This document shows, one piece after another, positions 1-13,647 of a DNA stretch of 64,000 bases. The first letter of the stretch is position 1; every line of letters starts with the position of its first letter. A program made the position numbers and the translations under genes. The stretch comes from Nymphalis io. Its lineage: Eukaryota; Arthropoda; Insecta; Lepidoptera; Nymphalidae. The notes beneath the pieces are model-generated. The model searched no databases. It was not told where the DNA came from and saw only the letters and a program-made list of their open reading frames with translations. Location of the stretch: assembly GCF_905147045.1 (NCBI RefSeq), contig NC_065898.1, forward strand, positions 7,750,001-7,814,000. The letters are read 5' to 3'.

Positions 1-3000
1 AGTTGCACAGGTTTCACAGAACAGTCCAGAATAAACCGTGCCTCCTTCGTCAGCCCTGTAACATTCACATCGACCTGAAAATATATAATATAAACAGTTA
101 TAGTTATAAATAAATAATAATTCATTATAATATTATTATTTTTTTACAATGTAGATTGAGGATTACGCCAGTTTTGTATTAGATCGATTGTACAATGTAT
201 TAAAAATTGCAAATCGATTTGCATATAATTATCAATAACAAAAATATAATATAGTTACTATTGTATTAATTAAAATTCCATCTTTTTTTATAAAGATCCT
301 TCTATCTATAATTTATTAATCAACACATAACTTGATGCGGAAGGCGGAGAATCGGGAGTTTTTGCGCACTTTGAGAGGTCTATGTCCAGCAGTAGATTGA
401 GATTGGCTGATGATGATGATAATGAATCCTCTATTGTCTTACAATTAATAATATGTCTTACAATATATATATATATTAATGTTGTAAAGATTTATTAACA
501 GTACATTTGCTATTTATATAAGGTACTTTTGGTAATCAGTAGCTAAAAGCTTACCGCAAACACAATCGCCGTGTCCTGAACAGATTTCGTTAGAGGCCGG
601 GGCGACGCACGTGTCGGTTTTGTCAGTGCATTCGCACGCTTCGCCGCTCCAGCCCTCCACACACTCGCACTGGCCGCACACACACACACCTCGCTCTATA
701 CCACCACATTGAACACCATTTTCTCTGTAACAATTAAAGCAGTAAAATAAAGTAAAATATGCATAAGCTATTTTTGCAGTCTTATAATAATTTTTAAAAA
801 TGATTTTTTATAGAATACTGTTTGTTATTTTTTTATTTTGTAACATGGGGAAATTTTAAACCAGATCGGATACAGTTCTATATATTTTTTGTCAAACAGT
901 TGGGCATAAAAAGCCAAAAGTAAAGCGGAGATATGTTCATTGTTTTTGTTAAACACTTATTTCGCTGTAACGGAGGCAAAAGTCAAATTTCATAATTAAT
1001 ACTCTATAATTAGATCGTCACGTCTTACCTACTGATCTCGCATTCCTTGCACTGGCAGTAGCGTCCGTTGTATCCGCGGTCGCATTGGCAGCGGCCGCAC
1101 AGACAGTCGCCGGCGCCGGAGCACGCGAGTGCGCGCGTGGCGTTGGGCTCGCGGCACTGCGCCTGCAGCTCGGCCGACGCGTTCTCGTCCTCTATGGTGC
1201 AGTTGCAGTACGGACCTGACCTGAAAATAACGTCGACTTTATTATATATACAGCAACAGCAAGTGTGCTGCACTGCTGGCAAGGTCTTCTTCCCCTATTA
1301 TTAAGGTTCGGATATTAATGCACCACGATGTTCCAAAAAAATTACACTGTTTTCCTTCATTCCAGTGCTAAACATAAATTATATAAAGAATTGCGTGCCC
1401 AGCTTCGAACTTGCAATCTTTGATTACGATTTACCTATTTTATCGTCTGGACCATCCCTGTTTTGACTAACATAATCGACTTAATCAAAAGTATGTGATA
1501 GTTACTTATAATAATATAAATTGTAAGATCTGCAAAAGATTTATATTCCAATTTAAAAGATTATTAATTTAAATGATATGACCGACACAAAGGTTGATGG
1601 TGTAAGAAAGATTTTAGGACTTTTGCAGTGGAGTCGTTAGGACTATGAGCGGGCATTCCTGTAAAATAAATAAAAAAATCTCTTGCTTCTCACCATCCTT
1701 TATTGCATTCACAAACGCCACAGACAAGATGAGAATTCCGGGGACACGTAAGGACCAAATCCTTCAGCTCATCGCTCTCACATTTACATCCACACTGAAT
1801 CTCAACGTCCAGGGTCAAAGAGTCCTGACCCAGCTGGCTTTCCGATATCTTGATTGTTTGGTGAGACTGAAAAACACGAAATTTATTTAATGAGAAAATT
1901 GTAAACTTATATAAAAATGTTACGTCATTCGATACGAATAAGAATAGATACGTCAAGGAAATACCAACTAGCACTTGAAAAGTATGGTTTGCAAAAAAAT
2001 ATATGACAATATTTTTGTCAAATTGAACTTTTTTTCTACATCAATTAAATATGATAATATTTTATAAACATTTTTTGGTATTTATTTAGTATTTTTATTG
2101 TGAATATATATTTATTGATAGATATACAACTGTGTAAATAGTTTTTGGTTGATTATATAAATTGATTTCCAAAGTGTTTATTACTTATAAACTTTTTGGA
2201 AATCTATCTAACATTAAAAACAAATAATATTATTTTTTTATTTACTTACTTAAATAAAACAGACAACATATGTATGCACAGAAATGATTCATTAAACACC
2301 CGTTAAGAATGTTGTTAGCTAAAAAGTCCATTACCATTTTGTATTCCGGACAAGATTCCAAACTGACATGGGCCTCGTAATTAAGCGTCATGCCATATCC
2401 AACGCCGGTGCAGCGCTTCGCTTCTATCAATGAGCCCCCTTTCACTCCGCAATCGGTGAAATATTTAACCTTTATAGGGCCAGAACTGGAGTCATCCTCA
2501 AAATTAACGACGCTCACGATATCTTCATAACCCATCTTGACTAGCTTGAGAATGTTCGAACTGTCGCTCTCCAGTTTGGCTACATAAGTGTAGTCACTCA
2601 ATAGTTGGTGTAGGCTGTCGTAATGGTCCTTCACATTTTCCGTAACCGCGAAAATAACATTCACCTATAAGTACAGTCGTATGATTATTAAAATATATTA
2701 TTATTTGGTTCTTAAAAATGTTCCCAAGTACCTTTATTAAGGTTTCTGTTTAAAAAAAATATCAGCAATGCCTATTTGTAAGGAGTTACTAGCATATGTT
2801 TATTTTTTATTATTAGGATCGAACCTGCTACTTTCGAACCACTAGGTGACTGATGTACGGTTGGACTGTTGACTCATTCGAAATTAAAATCGAGTTATAT
2901 TAATTTAGTAATTATGATTGAGATTAAAATAAAAAATCAATGTTTTACTTAGATTTTTCATTAATTATAAGTTTTATACCTTTTTATTTTCAAAATAACA

Positions 3001-6000
3001 AAAGAGTTGTTATATAAAAATAGACAACATAATCTGCTAGTGTATTCAATTACATGAGTAAACAGAGCAGCAATACTTTACTTTTCTGATATCTACGGAA
3101 AACAGATTTGCGTAACACATGCGGCTTAATCTGTTTATACAAACATTGATATTTACCTTGTACTTATCTAGCAGGCGGTATATTTGTGCTATGGACGGAT
3201 AGTCGTATACGGCGGCTTCGGAATAATAACCATTTTTATCTAAATGGCATTGTTCATCACTTTTCAATGAAGCGCCACCTAAATAAAAATTAAAACAATG
3301 AAAGTAAAAGCCCGTAAATGGTCCACAGCTGAACAAAGATTTATCTCTTTTATTTAGAGTTTTTTCCACACACAAATTGCAGAATTTCATGCTGGTTTAC
3401 TACAATATTTTTGATTGATATGATTTTGGTTGTGAGATGAATTATAAACACAAGATAACCTGGTGAAAAACTTTCCTGGTTTTGACCTTCGACTAAGATC
3501 CCTGTGCTCTAACCACTTAAAAATTATAACAAAAGAATTTGTTAATTATGATTTTAAGATCTATCTGCAAATATAAATATTGAACGAGAATGAGAAAAAA
3601 TATTTTAGCTACCTCAAATTAAACGAATAAAATATCACTTATGTTTCATTCATACCTAACTTTCCGTCACCCGCTGTATGAAACAGTCCATCTGAGAGCA
3701 GTATAATTATTTTTCGGCTGTGAGGAGACCAACCGATCTCCTTATCACAAGTTATTGCCTGCACCAAAGCGTCCAACTGCGCCTCGGCGTTGTCTAAGTT
3801 TGCCGTCACAGAACTACTGTTTACCTTTTCAATAAATTCATTTACCTACAAATTCAATAAAAGTAAATATCTACTAAAAAACATTTAATAACATTATTGC
3901 ATGTGAACCGAAAACGTAATAATAATTTCCAATGAAAAAGAAAAAAAAAAGTTTCATCTGTCTACTTTTTTCTAAACAACAGCCAGCAAATATCCCACTG
4001 CTAGGAAAAAAGCTCTCTTCGTGAGGAGAAGGCATGGAGTTTATTCTACGACCTTGTTTCAATGCATGGTTATGTAGCATATGTTAAAATTTCATGCGAA
4101 CATGCACAATTATTGTGAGAAATCCTCATTTTATAAGAATGCTATATTATAATTCCAGGTTGTCTCTTTTGAGATTTTACTATTTACTTTAAAGTTTACC
4201 TGATTTGTAAGTGTTAAATGATGTTTATAGCTGTAGGTTGCCTCACACGCCTCTTCTTCCACTGTACAAGGATTCGCACGTCGCCGTGGGTCGACGCTTA
4301 TAAATGGCATTATTGGTTTTTCGGCGAAGGCACCAAATCCTATTCTATAATTTAAAATATGCAATTAAAATTCGAACATTGAGGTAGCTAAATAAAAAAA
4401 TTAAGCGCGTGCAATACAGTTCAAGAGAGATAAATAAACCTTTTTGCATAAAAAATTGCCTAAGTAGTTTCACTACACACAATAAATAAAGTAACTTATG
4501 CAAATGACCATAGTTTTGACTTTAAAATTAAACAGAAAATTACAAGTTATTAACGAAGGTATTAATTGTTCTAGTTAAAATAAATTAAAATTATATAGAA
4601 TAGAATAACGTTCAAATGTATTTAATAGCTTATGTAATTTACCTAAAGTTATCTGTTAAATTCTTCAACAATGATGGTAGATCGTCTCTTAAAGACACTA
4701 AGGTTTCTTTATCGTCTTTCATTGACCAAGTGAGATCCATCAAGTAATATAAATCTAAAGGGTAATTTTTGGCAGGTCTATATGAAAACTGAATTTTCCT
4801 TGTTTCACCTGAAATAAAAATATGCTATTACAAGATATTATACGAATTTTATACTTTTAAATTCAATTTGTTATTATTTAATTATATTATAAATGCAACT
4901 CGAAAGAATCTATTAAAAGGAGAGGGCGACGACATATGAATAGATTCTATCTAAATATAGGCAGTTCTCATACAGAAGGCAACGTGATATTAAATTTTGA
5001 AACATTATAGTTACAAGTTATAGTAGCTATACTCCCGGCTTTGCACGGGTAGATAAGAAGAAAAATGTATTTTGAATAGTATTTGCGTAATATCCGTTCT
5101 TAGTTAGCGTCTACGTCGAGGAAAGAGTAACTGTATCACAGTTTCATGTAAATTGGGCGGATAGTTTAGGATATATCATGATGTGTGCTATTTCGCTTTT
5201 ATATATATAGACATGTATTTTACTATAGTTTGGTCAATGGTCCAAAGCCCAGTTTAATGCAAAATATTTAAGTTGCCTTTGCTGTTTCTGTTTACGAAAC
5301 ATTACAAAATATGACAAGCCTTTAAAGATGCCTTTAATAGGAGGCACGTATGGAAGGTACGTACGTGGTTTTAATGAAAGCCTTATTTTTTGCGGTTGTA
5401 TTTGCACAACTGCCTCATGGCTGTCGGGCAGCATGTCTTGTAGAGAATGATTTTCAGCTACTTCCCATACTGGTTTGACAGGGCGTTGTATCATACCCTG
5501 ACCGCATCCCGTGGCTACGAGACTGTTAATAATAATGACTTAATAAAATATATTTATACGTAGCTAATAAGAATTTAAATTATATGCGTTAGATCGACTA
5601 CATTACATTGTCAACATTTTCAAATAATTTAATTTAACCAAATTAATTAGTATATAGCTATTCAAATTGTTTATTTTCTATTTTTTTCTTTTTGAATTTA
5701 ATAAACTTCGAATTAAAAAAAAGTTCAAATAAACGAACATGCCAGCTATCAAACACGTGTCTCAGTTGGATGCTAACCTCCATTAGTATTTCAAAAGCGA
5801 TGTTGATTGTCGATCAATGATAATATTAACACACTCGATGAACGATTGAAAAAAAAACTAGGCAAATTGAAAAGTATTCACTACCCGTGTCATGTACGCT
5901 TCACTATCAATCAATAGGATGTCTTGATTGTTGAGGAAGAACGACATGCGGAGAATGTGGGAATGACACAATTCCAATGACCCAGGAACATTACAGTAAC

Positions 6001-9000
6001 GTGAGTACATAGTACGTTATAAGCATTTGTAATTATCCATTGTTTTAAAGAGTTCCAAATTTAAACGTGTAAGTTTTGTAAGGTTTGTTTAACTAAATAG
6101 TAAACATAATTTTCATTACTTCACCGACGTTATAATAATAATATTTCTTTTTTATCTGTGAAAGTTAAAAAAATATAATATACACATTACTTTTTTAAAA
6201 GTCTACACTATAGTTTATTTATCAAATAGGCAATAAATTAAAATCCTTAATATACCTTTCATCATCATTACATCGCGGAGCTGTTGAACTATAGTATGGA
6301 TCTGCACACCAACGACAATGGCCGGCAGCTGACAGACACGGCCCACATTCCTCATGTTGGATACATACCAACTTATTTAATAGTTGCTCTTCAACTGTAA
6401 ACAAAATATTCTTGAACCTCAATAGCCCAGCGTTATACGGGTCGATTAGCGTTGTTAAACGTCAAGTTTTAGTACTGACCCTAAGGGGTCAGTTGGCTAT
6501 TGTCGAACCTTCTCACAGTACAGTCAGTATTTGAAAACTATATGTGGAATAAATTTTAACTATTAAAAATATAAATATAGATTATTTAGTACAAACATGA
6601 ATATAATAATATTTATTACTTAATCAATAAAAAAATAATTATGTTACTTTAGTTTGTCATCCTAAACTCACTCTCATTGAAGAGCGCTATCCGTCTTGAT
6701 TAACTCCTTGATGAAATTGTTATTGACAATTAACTTGCTGTCAGTAGACAATTAAGTATTTTTTCTGTGACCTCTTCGAAAAACTAAATATAACTTTAAT
6801 TATTTAACAATAGACTAACAGCGGGCGACTAAATCGAGGAGTAACCGATGATTAAAACCATTTAAACCATTTATTTTGCTACACACATACATTACATAGA
6901 TTATACAGAAGAAAAATAATTAAATTTAAAGAATACAGTGTAGGTAGCAAGGGGTTCATCTCAGTATAAGCTGTGCTAATGCACAGCACTGATTTTCAGA
7001 TGGCCCCTGACTATTGGGTAAACATAAACAAATGCGCGCACACGAAAATAAATAAATGAAATTATAAGAACAAAAAACTAAAACTAAAAAGCCCTTATCC
7101 TTGAGAAAAAAAATCATATTACACAAAAAGAAAAACATCACAAGGAACTTAGACATAAGATAGACAGACAGACAGACAGACTTAGACATAAGACATTAAA
7201 AATGAATATGATAAATACTAAGTCTATGAGGTAGTATGACTGACACTATATTTGGAGGTTGTTACTCTGACTTTTGTTTATTTAAAAATAATACCGTCAA
7301 ATGTTTTTTCCAACTATTTGATTAAACTAAATGAAGTAAATAGTTATATATCTAAAAACGAATATGAGTTTTTTTAATAATTCAATATCTTTTTAATGAA
7401 TATAACGTTCAAAGTAAAGATCTATCATAGTCTTATCAATATATCTTTTTTTATATATATTACGCTGAAGTTTAACATTTCATTATCATATTCTTGGTAA
7501 AAAATATTCCTTATGCGAAAGTATTTAAATTGTGACTAATTTGACCAATTAAATTTTTAACAATAACCATTCAAATTAAATGTACTCTATGTTTTCACGC
7601 ATCGTACATTCGTTTGATTTAAATCTATGAATAATAAAAATAACGAATAATGCGAACAATAACTGATTGTTCGCATTTGCTTGAATGCTTCTAACATTCA
7701 ACGTTAGGGGCCCAGGATTGTTATTGTATCTTCAAATCTATTTAAACAGACATTACACCACATCCTGAATAACTTATTAATTACTTATTTATAAAACAAT
7801 ATCGAATATTGAATTTTGTTGATTGAAATATTTCTCGTTAATACTAAAACTGATGATCCTTTTCTTCAATCTCTCTGATCAAATCGGATGGCCGTCTCAT
7901 CAGACTATAAGATTGCTCACGCATTTGTGTACTATAATATAACGCGCGCAGAAACAGATCCAAAATTCAATCTACATAACACAGCCATGCATTATTTTAC
8001 TTTATACTTTTATTGTACACCAGAAAGAGAAAAATACAAAACATGTATACAGCCTAAATAAAAGTACAAGTATGGTGATCAAGGTATTAAATATATTGTA
8101 AATTTGTAACAAATAACTCGTCATTTTGTTAATTTTAAAATATGGTTTAAACTTGCTTACATAGTATAAAAATAGGTAAATTAGTACCGACTAATAATTG
8201 TACGTCATATGTAATGGCTACGCTAAACCACTTAAGGGAGTTAAATAATCACTGATAAAAAATAAATTTATGTATCTTTATGAATGTAAGATGGTAATGA
8301 CGACAAATGAATAGCCGGTAGGAAACAATGAGCTATTAATCAAGAGAGAAAGTCGCCGAAATTCCTCAATTGTATAAACATTATATAGATGTTTATTATA
8401 GAGACCTTATTAAAGGTTTTATGTCGCGGAATGTCGTCATACGTAATGTAGTTGGAAAGTTTTATTGTATTTGTTTGCTTATAGAGTTTTATATTGTTTT
8501 AGGTCTTCTCTGATATTTTAAATTTTTTATTACATTCTTAATTACAAAAATAAAAGTAGTTTTTAAATTTAAAAAGAACAATAGAGTTTACTGAATCAAG
8601 ATCAAGGGATTAGCAGCCCACGTGATACTAATTGAACACTTATCAATGACTACAATAATGGATATAATTACTATTGTTGTGAGTGACATAGATTGTTGCA
8701 GCGTGACCTGAATATGTCTACAAGCCTGCAACACCACCATTGATTTCTTATTTGAATGTGATGGAATGGTCCATTATATAATGTAATTAATTTGTAATTC
8801 TAAACTATTTCAGTTTAACTAATACCCGTTGACTATTTTTTTCTCATATATTTCAGTTATGTCTATACGACCATATGACGCACAATAACGTAAATCGATT
8901 TTTCATGTGTTTTTAAATTTGAAAGAAATGCCGTGTTAACCCGTGTAAGCCCGCCAATTATATGTGGTTTAAAAACTTAACAAAAGTTTAGTCTTATTAA

Positions 9001-12000
9001 TGGAAACTATTGAAAAGAAAACGATATAATTACTGATATTTATCAAATTATTCATTATTAATTCGCGTTTTCGTTACTTTACGTTTTTCAACAAGACAAT
9101 ATGGTATTAATAAATTTTCCATTGTTTATTTACAATTCAAAATAATATCTAAAATAGGCGTAACCACTGATACGGATATTTAATACTTTACAACATGATA
9201 CAAATCGCACGTGGTTTGAAACCAATAGTGTAATAATGAATGTTATTATCGATCAAACCATCACATCTGCAATTATTAACCGCCACACTTACATTACGTT
9301 TCATTAACACTTTCTATTCATCGCTTGATCATCCCCTCTCATCATCTGGATTACAGTGTAGAGAATTACGCGATACATTTGTATATATGTTGTTAGGTGA
9401 ATGAGGTCGTTGACTACGGAAATTATGATAAAAATTTATTACATTCAGTCTCAAACTCAATGATGCTCGCTCGGATTTGGTTAAGATATTACGAATATAT
9501 AATTTCGAGCCATCTTGGATATTTAATGCTATATAAAAAAACTAATACGATATCTGACTTCAGTAGTTATCGTACACATAACTATATACATTTTTTATAT
9601 GAAAACATTATTCGCATATATTGTTTTACTTAAAATTTGATTAAAATTAGTCGATAATTTAAATTAAACAATTCTTGATCGTTTTATTCAGAACCTGGCT
9701 ACACTTATATTTAAAATATATTTTTGTATATTTATTCTCTTTACTACAATCTTGTACTCTTACATCTTTTTTTACAGATAACTCTTCCAGTCAACCTACT
9801 GGGTGGAATTACATCAGATTTAAGAGACAAAACATATGTGTAAAATAGATACATATTTTTTTCATTAACTCTTAAGAAACAAAATATTTACTGCCAATAA
9901 TAGTAAACTGGGACTTCGCTGAATTAACCAGACATCCATGTTCTATCTGTCCATGGTCTACTCTTCAATCAAGGAGAGATCAAAATTTATCTTATTTTTT
10001 GCTAAATCATATAAAGGTGCTAAAGTATTTTATATGGGTAAATGCTCTTCATAATAATATGATCTATACCGAATTTGCTTCGTCGTCGAGGACACTAATC
10101 TCAAGAGCTAAATAACTTTGTGGGAGATATTTTATCCAAAAGTGTTTGTGCATAGGTGCACTATCTGTTTCCTCAATCTCGCAATCTGATGAGACAGATT
10201 GCTGACTCGACTGGAAATGAATCAGTCGTATAAACGAAAGCGGCATTTGGTTTCAGAGGCACAGAAGTGTAACGCTGCCAACTTCCTAATTCCGAAATAC
10301 TACACAGAATATAACACTTACATATTACGTAAATTTCATTACTGTAACGAGAAAAAACAGGAAATTCGGTCGAGAAAGGAATTCGCGTCTGTTTAAAATC
10401 AAGCTTTTAGGAATAAACAAATCTTACCATTATTGCTAATATAAACTCTTATTCACCACATACTGTGCTTATTTAGTTTGATCTAAACTTAGTAATAATG
10501 ACATTTAAGTGTAATTTTCAACAAAATTTATCAATTAACAAAAAGTTGGTAATTGTACTCTACGTTTATGCAAGTCATAATAATTACTAATATTAATTGA
10601 GTATTGTTTCGACGGAAATCCGTTAACGTAATTTCCTGCTTCTTGTAGTAAATTCCAGTTAATTCTAAAATAGACTTAACGTAAATCTTTTTCCGTAAAA
10701 TTATCAAAATTTCACGATTGAAATTGAAAATAACATATTATGAAACGTTAGAAGATACAATTATTGGAAAAAAAAACTTTAAAGTAATAAATCCCATAGA
10801 CACATACTTCAAATGTATAAACCACTTCAAACACCGACTATGCATCACCAACGAGATTGAGATCTTAGATGATCCTTTGTGCCTGCTATTACACTGGCTC
10901 ACTCACCAAACCAGAATATAGCAATATAAAGTAGTGCTTTGTAACTTGGTAGTAAAACAACCAATAAATTGGTGGTACCTACATAAAAATATTTCCATAG
11001 TGTTAAACTTAATTTTGCACTTTCTCATAGTAACATTTTGTAAGTGCGTAATTTTCACCTAATATCAAACATTTTATATCAAGAGATAAGTAAATCATGG
11101 GAAATTGCAAATATACCCTATATTTGATTTGTACGATAATCTTCCTCACCGAGAGCCAAGTTCCATTCGAATTTATACTATATATCAATCGTTATAAGGA
11201 TTATTTTAAAGTACTCACGTAGCTGATATATTTACAAAGTTCGTGTAAATTTAGATCTAAGCAGATACAAATAAGTACTAACATGAGCACATTTATCCCT
11301 ATCTTGTCGTGTAAATAAAACTGTCATTCGTATTCAAGAAATTTTCTATTTCAGAATGCTAATGCTTAAACAGGTGGGTTCTGACATCTGTTTGGCTATT
11401 TTAGTATACATTTATTTCATGTTGCCACAAATAAATCTTTCCTTTTGAAGCGAGACGCGTCTTTATGGACTGATAAGAAGTAGCTTCACTTAATTATGAC
11501 GATTGATGTTACTGCATTAGCTTTCATTTTAATTTAATTACACATAATAATTAAACACGTGTTTTGTTTCAATTTTTAATACCGAGTTTAAAGATAAAAT
11601 TATAGTACGCTATAAACATAGTTTAATTTGAAATAAATCCTGATAATATGGATCCTATGAACGAAATTAAGATATAAAGCTAGTCTTCAAAGATTAATAA
11701 AGTCGATATATATATCTCCTATTATAAATTATTTAGTCTCAAATCGTAAACGAGTCGATTATTTAAATAATAATATTAATAAAAAAAATTATGAATGACT
11801 TTAATTTCACATCGTGATAATTAAGTTTCTTAATACAAAATACAAATATTCTTTATAATGCGTTAATAATGTTGATTATAATATGTTGAAATATGTTAGT
11901 ATATAAATAACAAATAAGTTAAAAGTTATTTCAAAATTATTTGATTACCAGAAATTATTTGAAGAATGAATGAATGAGTGAATAAAATATAATAGCATCA

Positions 12001-12165
12001 TGATTGGTACCATTACGCATCTAACGGATTTGATGTTAAAGGAAAACATAAAAAAAACAAAATGCAACATATGGAAAACTAATTCTCACCTTGACCGCTT
12101 ACATATCCGATAATAAAGAAACTGCACAAGTTAAACAATGCGAACACAAAAAATCTGCCGACCAT
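1..12165 (-). CDS. Itgbn: Integrin beta subunit, beta-nu-like (partial; 3' end outside window)
   Basis: Cell-surface adhesion receptor subunit that pairs with an alpha integrin. Exons in transcription order: 12090-12165, 6256-6394, 5365-5522, 4643-4808, 4200-4344, 3656-3845, 3157-3278, 2335-2664, 1694-1866, 1029-1220, 555-724, 1-74. All have GT-AG borders and the phases agree, giving 645 residues so far. Residues 1-25 are a signal peptide, about 26-72 the Cys-rich PSI domain and about 80-125 the start of the hybrid domain. The betaI domain follows with MIDAS D149-L-T-W-S153, a NLDNAE metal-site motif and the LLSDG Asp. Cys-rich I-EGF repeats begin near residue 455. The last EGF part, beta-tail, membrane helix and cytoplasmic tail lie before base 1. 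DLTWS instead of DLSxS matches my recollection of Drosophila beta-nu rather than betaPS (myospheroid). Integrin identity is certain; the beta-nu assignment is probable. Confidence 0.9.
322..430 (+). mobile_element. 5'-truncated RTE LINE 3' end
   Basis: The stretch from about 331 (gatgcggaaggcgga...) through the cagcagt motif to attggctgatgatgatgat matches the last ~90 nt of the RTE element ending at 38174, with several substitutions. It ends in GAT repeats, whereas the full copy ends in TTGA repeats. It lies inside an integrin intron, antisense to the gene. Confidence 0.75.
3958..4120 (-). mobile_element. Degenerate SINE, family B, body only
   Basis: Phrases such as 'atcccactgctagg', 'gaggagaaggc' and 'tggagtttattc' align with the better copies at 41217-41523 and 63123-63424, with many mismatches. 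The tRNA-like head is missing. It lies in an integrin intron. The 68-codon open frame here is a by-product of the repeat. Confidence 0.55.
5010..5230. repeat. Possible dispersed-repeat remnant in an integrin intron
   Basis: The run 'cccggctttgcacgggtag' resembles the end of a family of degenerate lepidopteran repeats that contain 'cccgtgcttcgcacggg'. No other copy in this window confirms it. The rest is unremarkable AT-rich intron. Confidence 0.3.
5365..5522 (-). other. Itgbn: Integrin exon 3 (PSI/hybrid linker), easily missed
   Basis: Between acceptor aacag/TCTCG and donor CCAC/gtacgt, the minus strand reads LVATGCGQG... and then EAVVQIQPQKIRLSLKP. This is the integrin segment just before the betaI domain (compare the general form QVxPQxxxLxLRPG). 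Phase 2 in (AG+T = Ser) and phase 1 out (C+GT = Arg125) match the neighbouring exons. The open frame continuing to 5234 is intron read-through. Confidence 0.85.
7158..7185 (+). repeat. (GACA)n microsatellite
   Basis: Five or six consecutive 'gaca' units in integrin intron 1. Confidence 0.8.
10790..10985 (-). mobile_element. Old family A SINE-like repeat copy
   Basis: Reads as a diverged reverse complement of the copies at 40292-40588 and 54666-54960. Shared landmarks are 'cccatagacat', 'gcctg..attacactggctcactcac' and 'ggtggtacctac'. It creates the spurious 67-codon frame overlapping it. Confidence 0.6.
12090..12165 (-). other. Itgbn: First coding exon of the integrin: start codon and signal peptide
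   Basis: Too short to show as an ORF. On the minus strand the ATG is at 12165-12163. It is followed by a basic residue (MVGR) and a hydrophobic core (FFVFALFNLC, SFFIIGYV), then SGQ, a typical cleavable signal peptide. The donor CAAG/gtgag sits at 12090/12089. The single leftover base G joins TT of the next exon (6394) to give Val, so the phase fits. The intron to the PSI exon is 5.7 kb. Confidence 0.85.
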
Positions 12166-12199
12166 GATCGATTTCGAACTAATCACTGGTATTTGCAGT

Positions 12200-12320
12200 T
12201 ACATTCGACCGAAACGCGATCGGTTTCGCGATGAGTAATTGATAAGGACTGATAAGCTGATAAGGATAAGGGGAGGCGCGGGCGAAGCGCTCACGGCGCT
12301 CGCACCGACGACTCCTTCGG
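12200..12320 (-). promoter_or_regulatory. Itgbn: GC-rich putative promoter/5' region of the integrin with four GATA motifs
   Basis: GATAAG starts at 12241, 12251, 12259 and 12265 on the plus strand (CTTATC in the gene's sense), 75-105 nt upstream of the ATG. This is followed by a GC-rich stretch (12271-12320) that contrasts with the AT-rich surroundings. Such a cluster is what GATA-factor-regulated insect genes often show. The transcription start itself cannot be seen. Confidence 0.45.
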
Positions 12321-13070
12321 CCGACATCTGCCGAACATCTAATCTACGCTCCATGCATTGTCGACTTGTTGCCACTTACGGCCGACGTAAATGAAAACTT
12401 ACGAGAGAAAACATTGTTTCGCGTCCATTAACCACGTATAACGGCAATATTTTACAACGCACCCTTTACCGCGTTAACTTATGAGGAACTGTGTTATATA
12501 CATATATTTTTTTTTAATGAGACGTTCAGTTTATTCAGAGGACGATATGTTCAGTGTCGCGTGAATTAATTGCAGTCGCCTGATAACGTACATTTCAGTG
12601 TTATCAAAGAGGAAGTATGGCAAGATGTTTATAAATTGTAAGTGTTGCATTCGTTTGTTTCATAACACTAAGATAAAGATTTGACACTTTTTCAGTTCAT
12701 AACCTCATAACTCTACATGCTCGTAACTTTGTTAAGTGCCGCGGCTTTAAAAGTAGTGAATATAAGATTTAGTTTTTTATACTTTCACTAATCAGTAGTG
12801 ACCTCACAATTAATCTATTAAAATATTACCTGTTGAGATGTTTAATTTCATGTTTTTTTTTTGTTAATATGATTATTAAATTTTATTTGCTATGCATTTT
12901 GATATTTTAGACTTCTTTTGAAACTAAAAACTTAAGATGAATATTAAGTTAAATATTTTACTAAATTTTATTAAATTCATCTACTTTCGACTTTCAAATC
13001 CTACTACTTATTTACACAGTCTCCAAAACTAATGACATATTTTATTATATATAGATAATCTTTTTTTTCT

Positions 13071-13356
13071 TAGTGGTAGGGCTTTGTGCTAACCCGTCTG
13101 GGTATATCCCACCCACTCATCTAACCTCAACATCACCCAAATATTCTTCCGCAAAACAACAATTGTTGTGTTCACTTTTGAAGGGTGAGTGAGCCAGTAT
13201 AACTACAAGCACAAGGGACATAACATCTTAGTTACCAAGGCTTGTGGCACATTGACGATGTAAGGAATGGTTAATATTTCTTAAAGCGCGCCTATGGGCG
13301 TTAGTGACCATTTACCATCAGATGGTACATTAACCCGTACGCCTACCTTTTTTTTT
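13071..13356 (+). mobile_element. Family A SINE-like repeat, old copy
   Basis: Starts 'gtggtagggctttgtgc', contains 'gaagggtgagtgagccagt' and 'cttagttaccaaggc', and ends in a T/A-rich tail. About 285 nt, colinear with the young copies at 40292, 42006 and 54666 but clearly diverged. Confidence 0.75.
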
Positions 13357-13647
13357 ATAAAAAAAATCGTTGTTAATTCATTATTTCGGTTTGTTGGAGA
13401 GAAAACAATTGGATAATTTATACTAAGTATAGCGACGGAGCGAATGTATTGACTAGTGACGTCATCATAATACTAAGAGTACGAACTAAATGTATAAATA
13501 CATCAAAACATAGATTAGTTTAAATTTTTAGTATTAAGCTTTAAAATACAACTCTACATTATCTATAAAACAAATAAAATTAATTACTAAAATATACAGC
13601 TTAATGAGGATTTATAGAAAAAACATTGTTGATCATATTCAAACCTA

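Larger units (their letters stand above)
6395..12089 (-). other. Itgbn: Integrin intron 1 (5.7 kb), no gene seen
   Basis: AT-rich DNA between the signal-peptide exon and the PSI exon. It contains a short (GACA)n run near 7160-7185, weak SINE family C relics near 7865-7925 and 10140-10260, and an old family A SINE-like copy (minus) at 10790-10985. Open frames at 9397-9633, 10199-10396 and 10718-10921 have no recognisable protein features. Confidence 0.7.

Noticed and set aside
9397..10396. Two short open frames in integrin intron 1, plus an acceptor-like ttttttacag near 9777
   Set aside because: No domain-like residues, no matching donor or neighbouring exon, and AT-rich composition.
10718..10921. 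67-codon frame starting MKLKITYYETLEDT
   Set aside because: Overlaps an old family A copy in integrin intron 1, and the start has no supporting context.
1..12165. Integrin betaPS (myospheroid) orthologue
   Set aside because: The MIDAS DLTWS and surrounding residues fit beta-nu as I recall it, whereas betaPS has DLSKS; a phylogeny would settle it.
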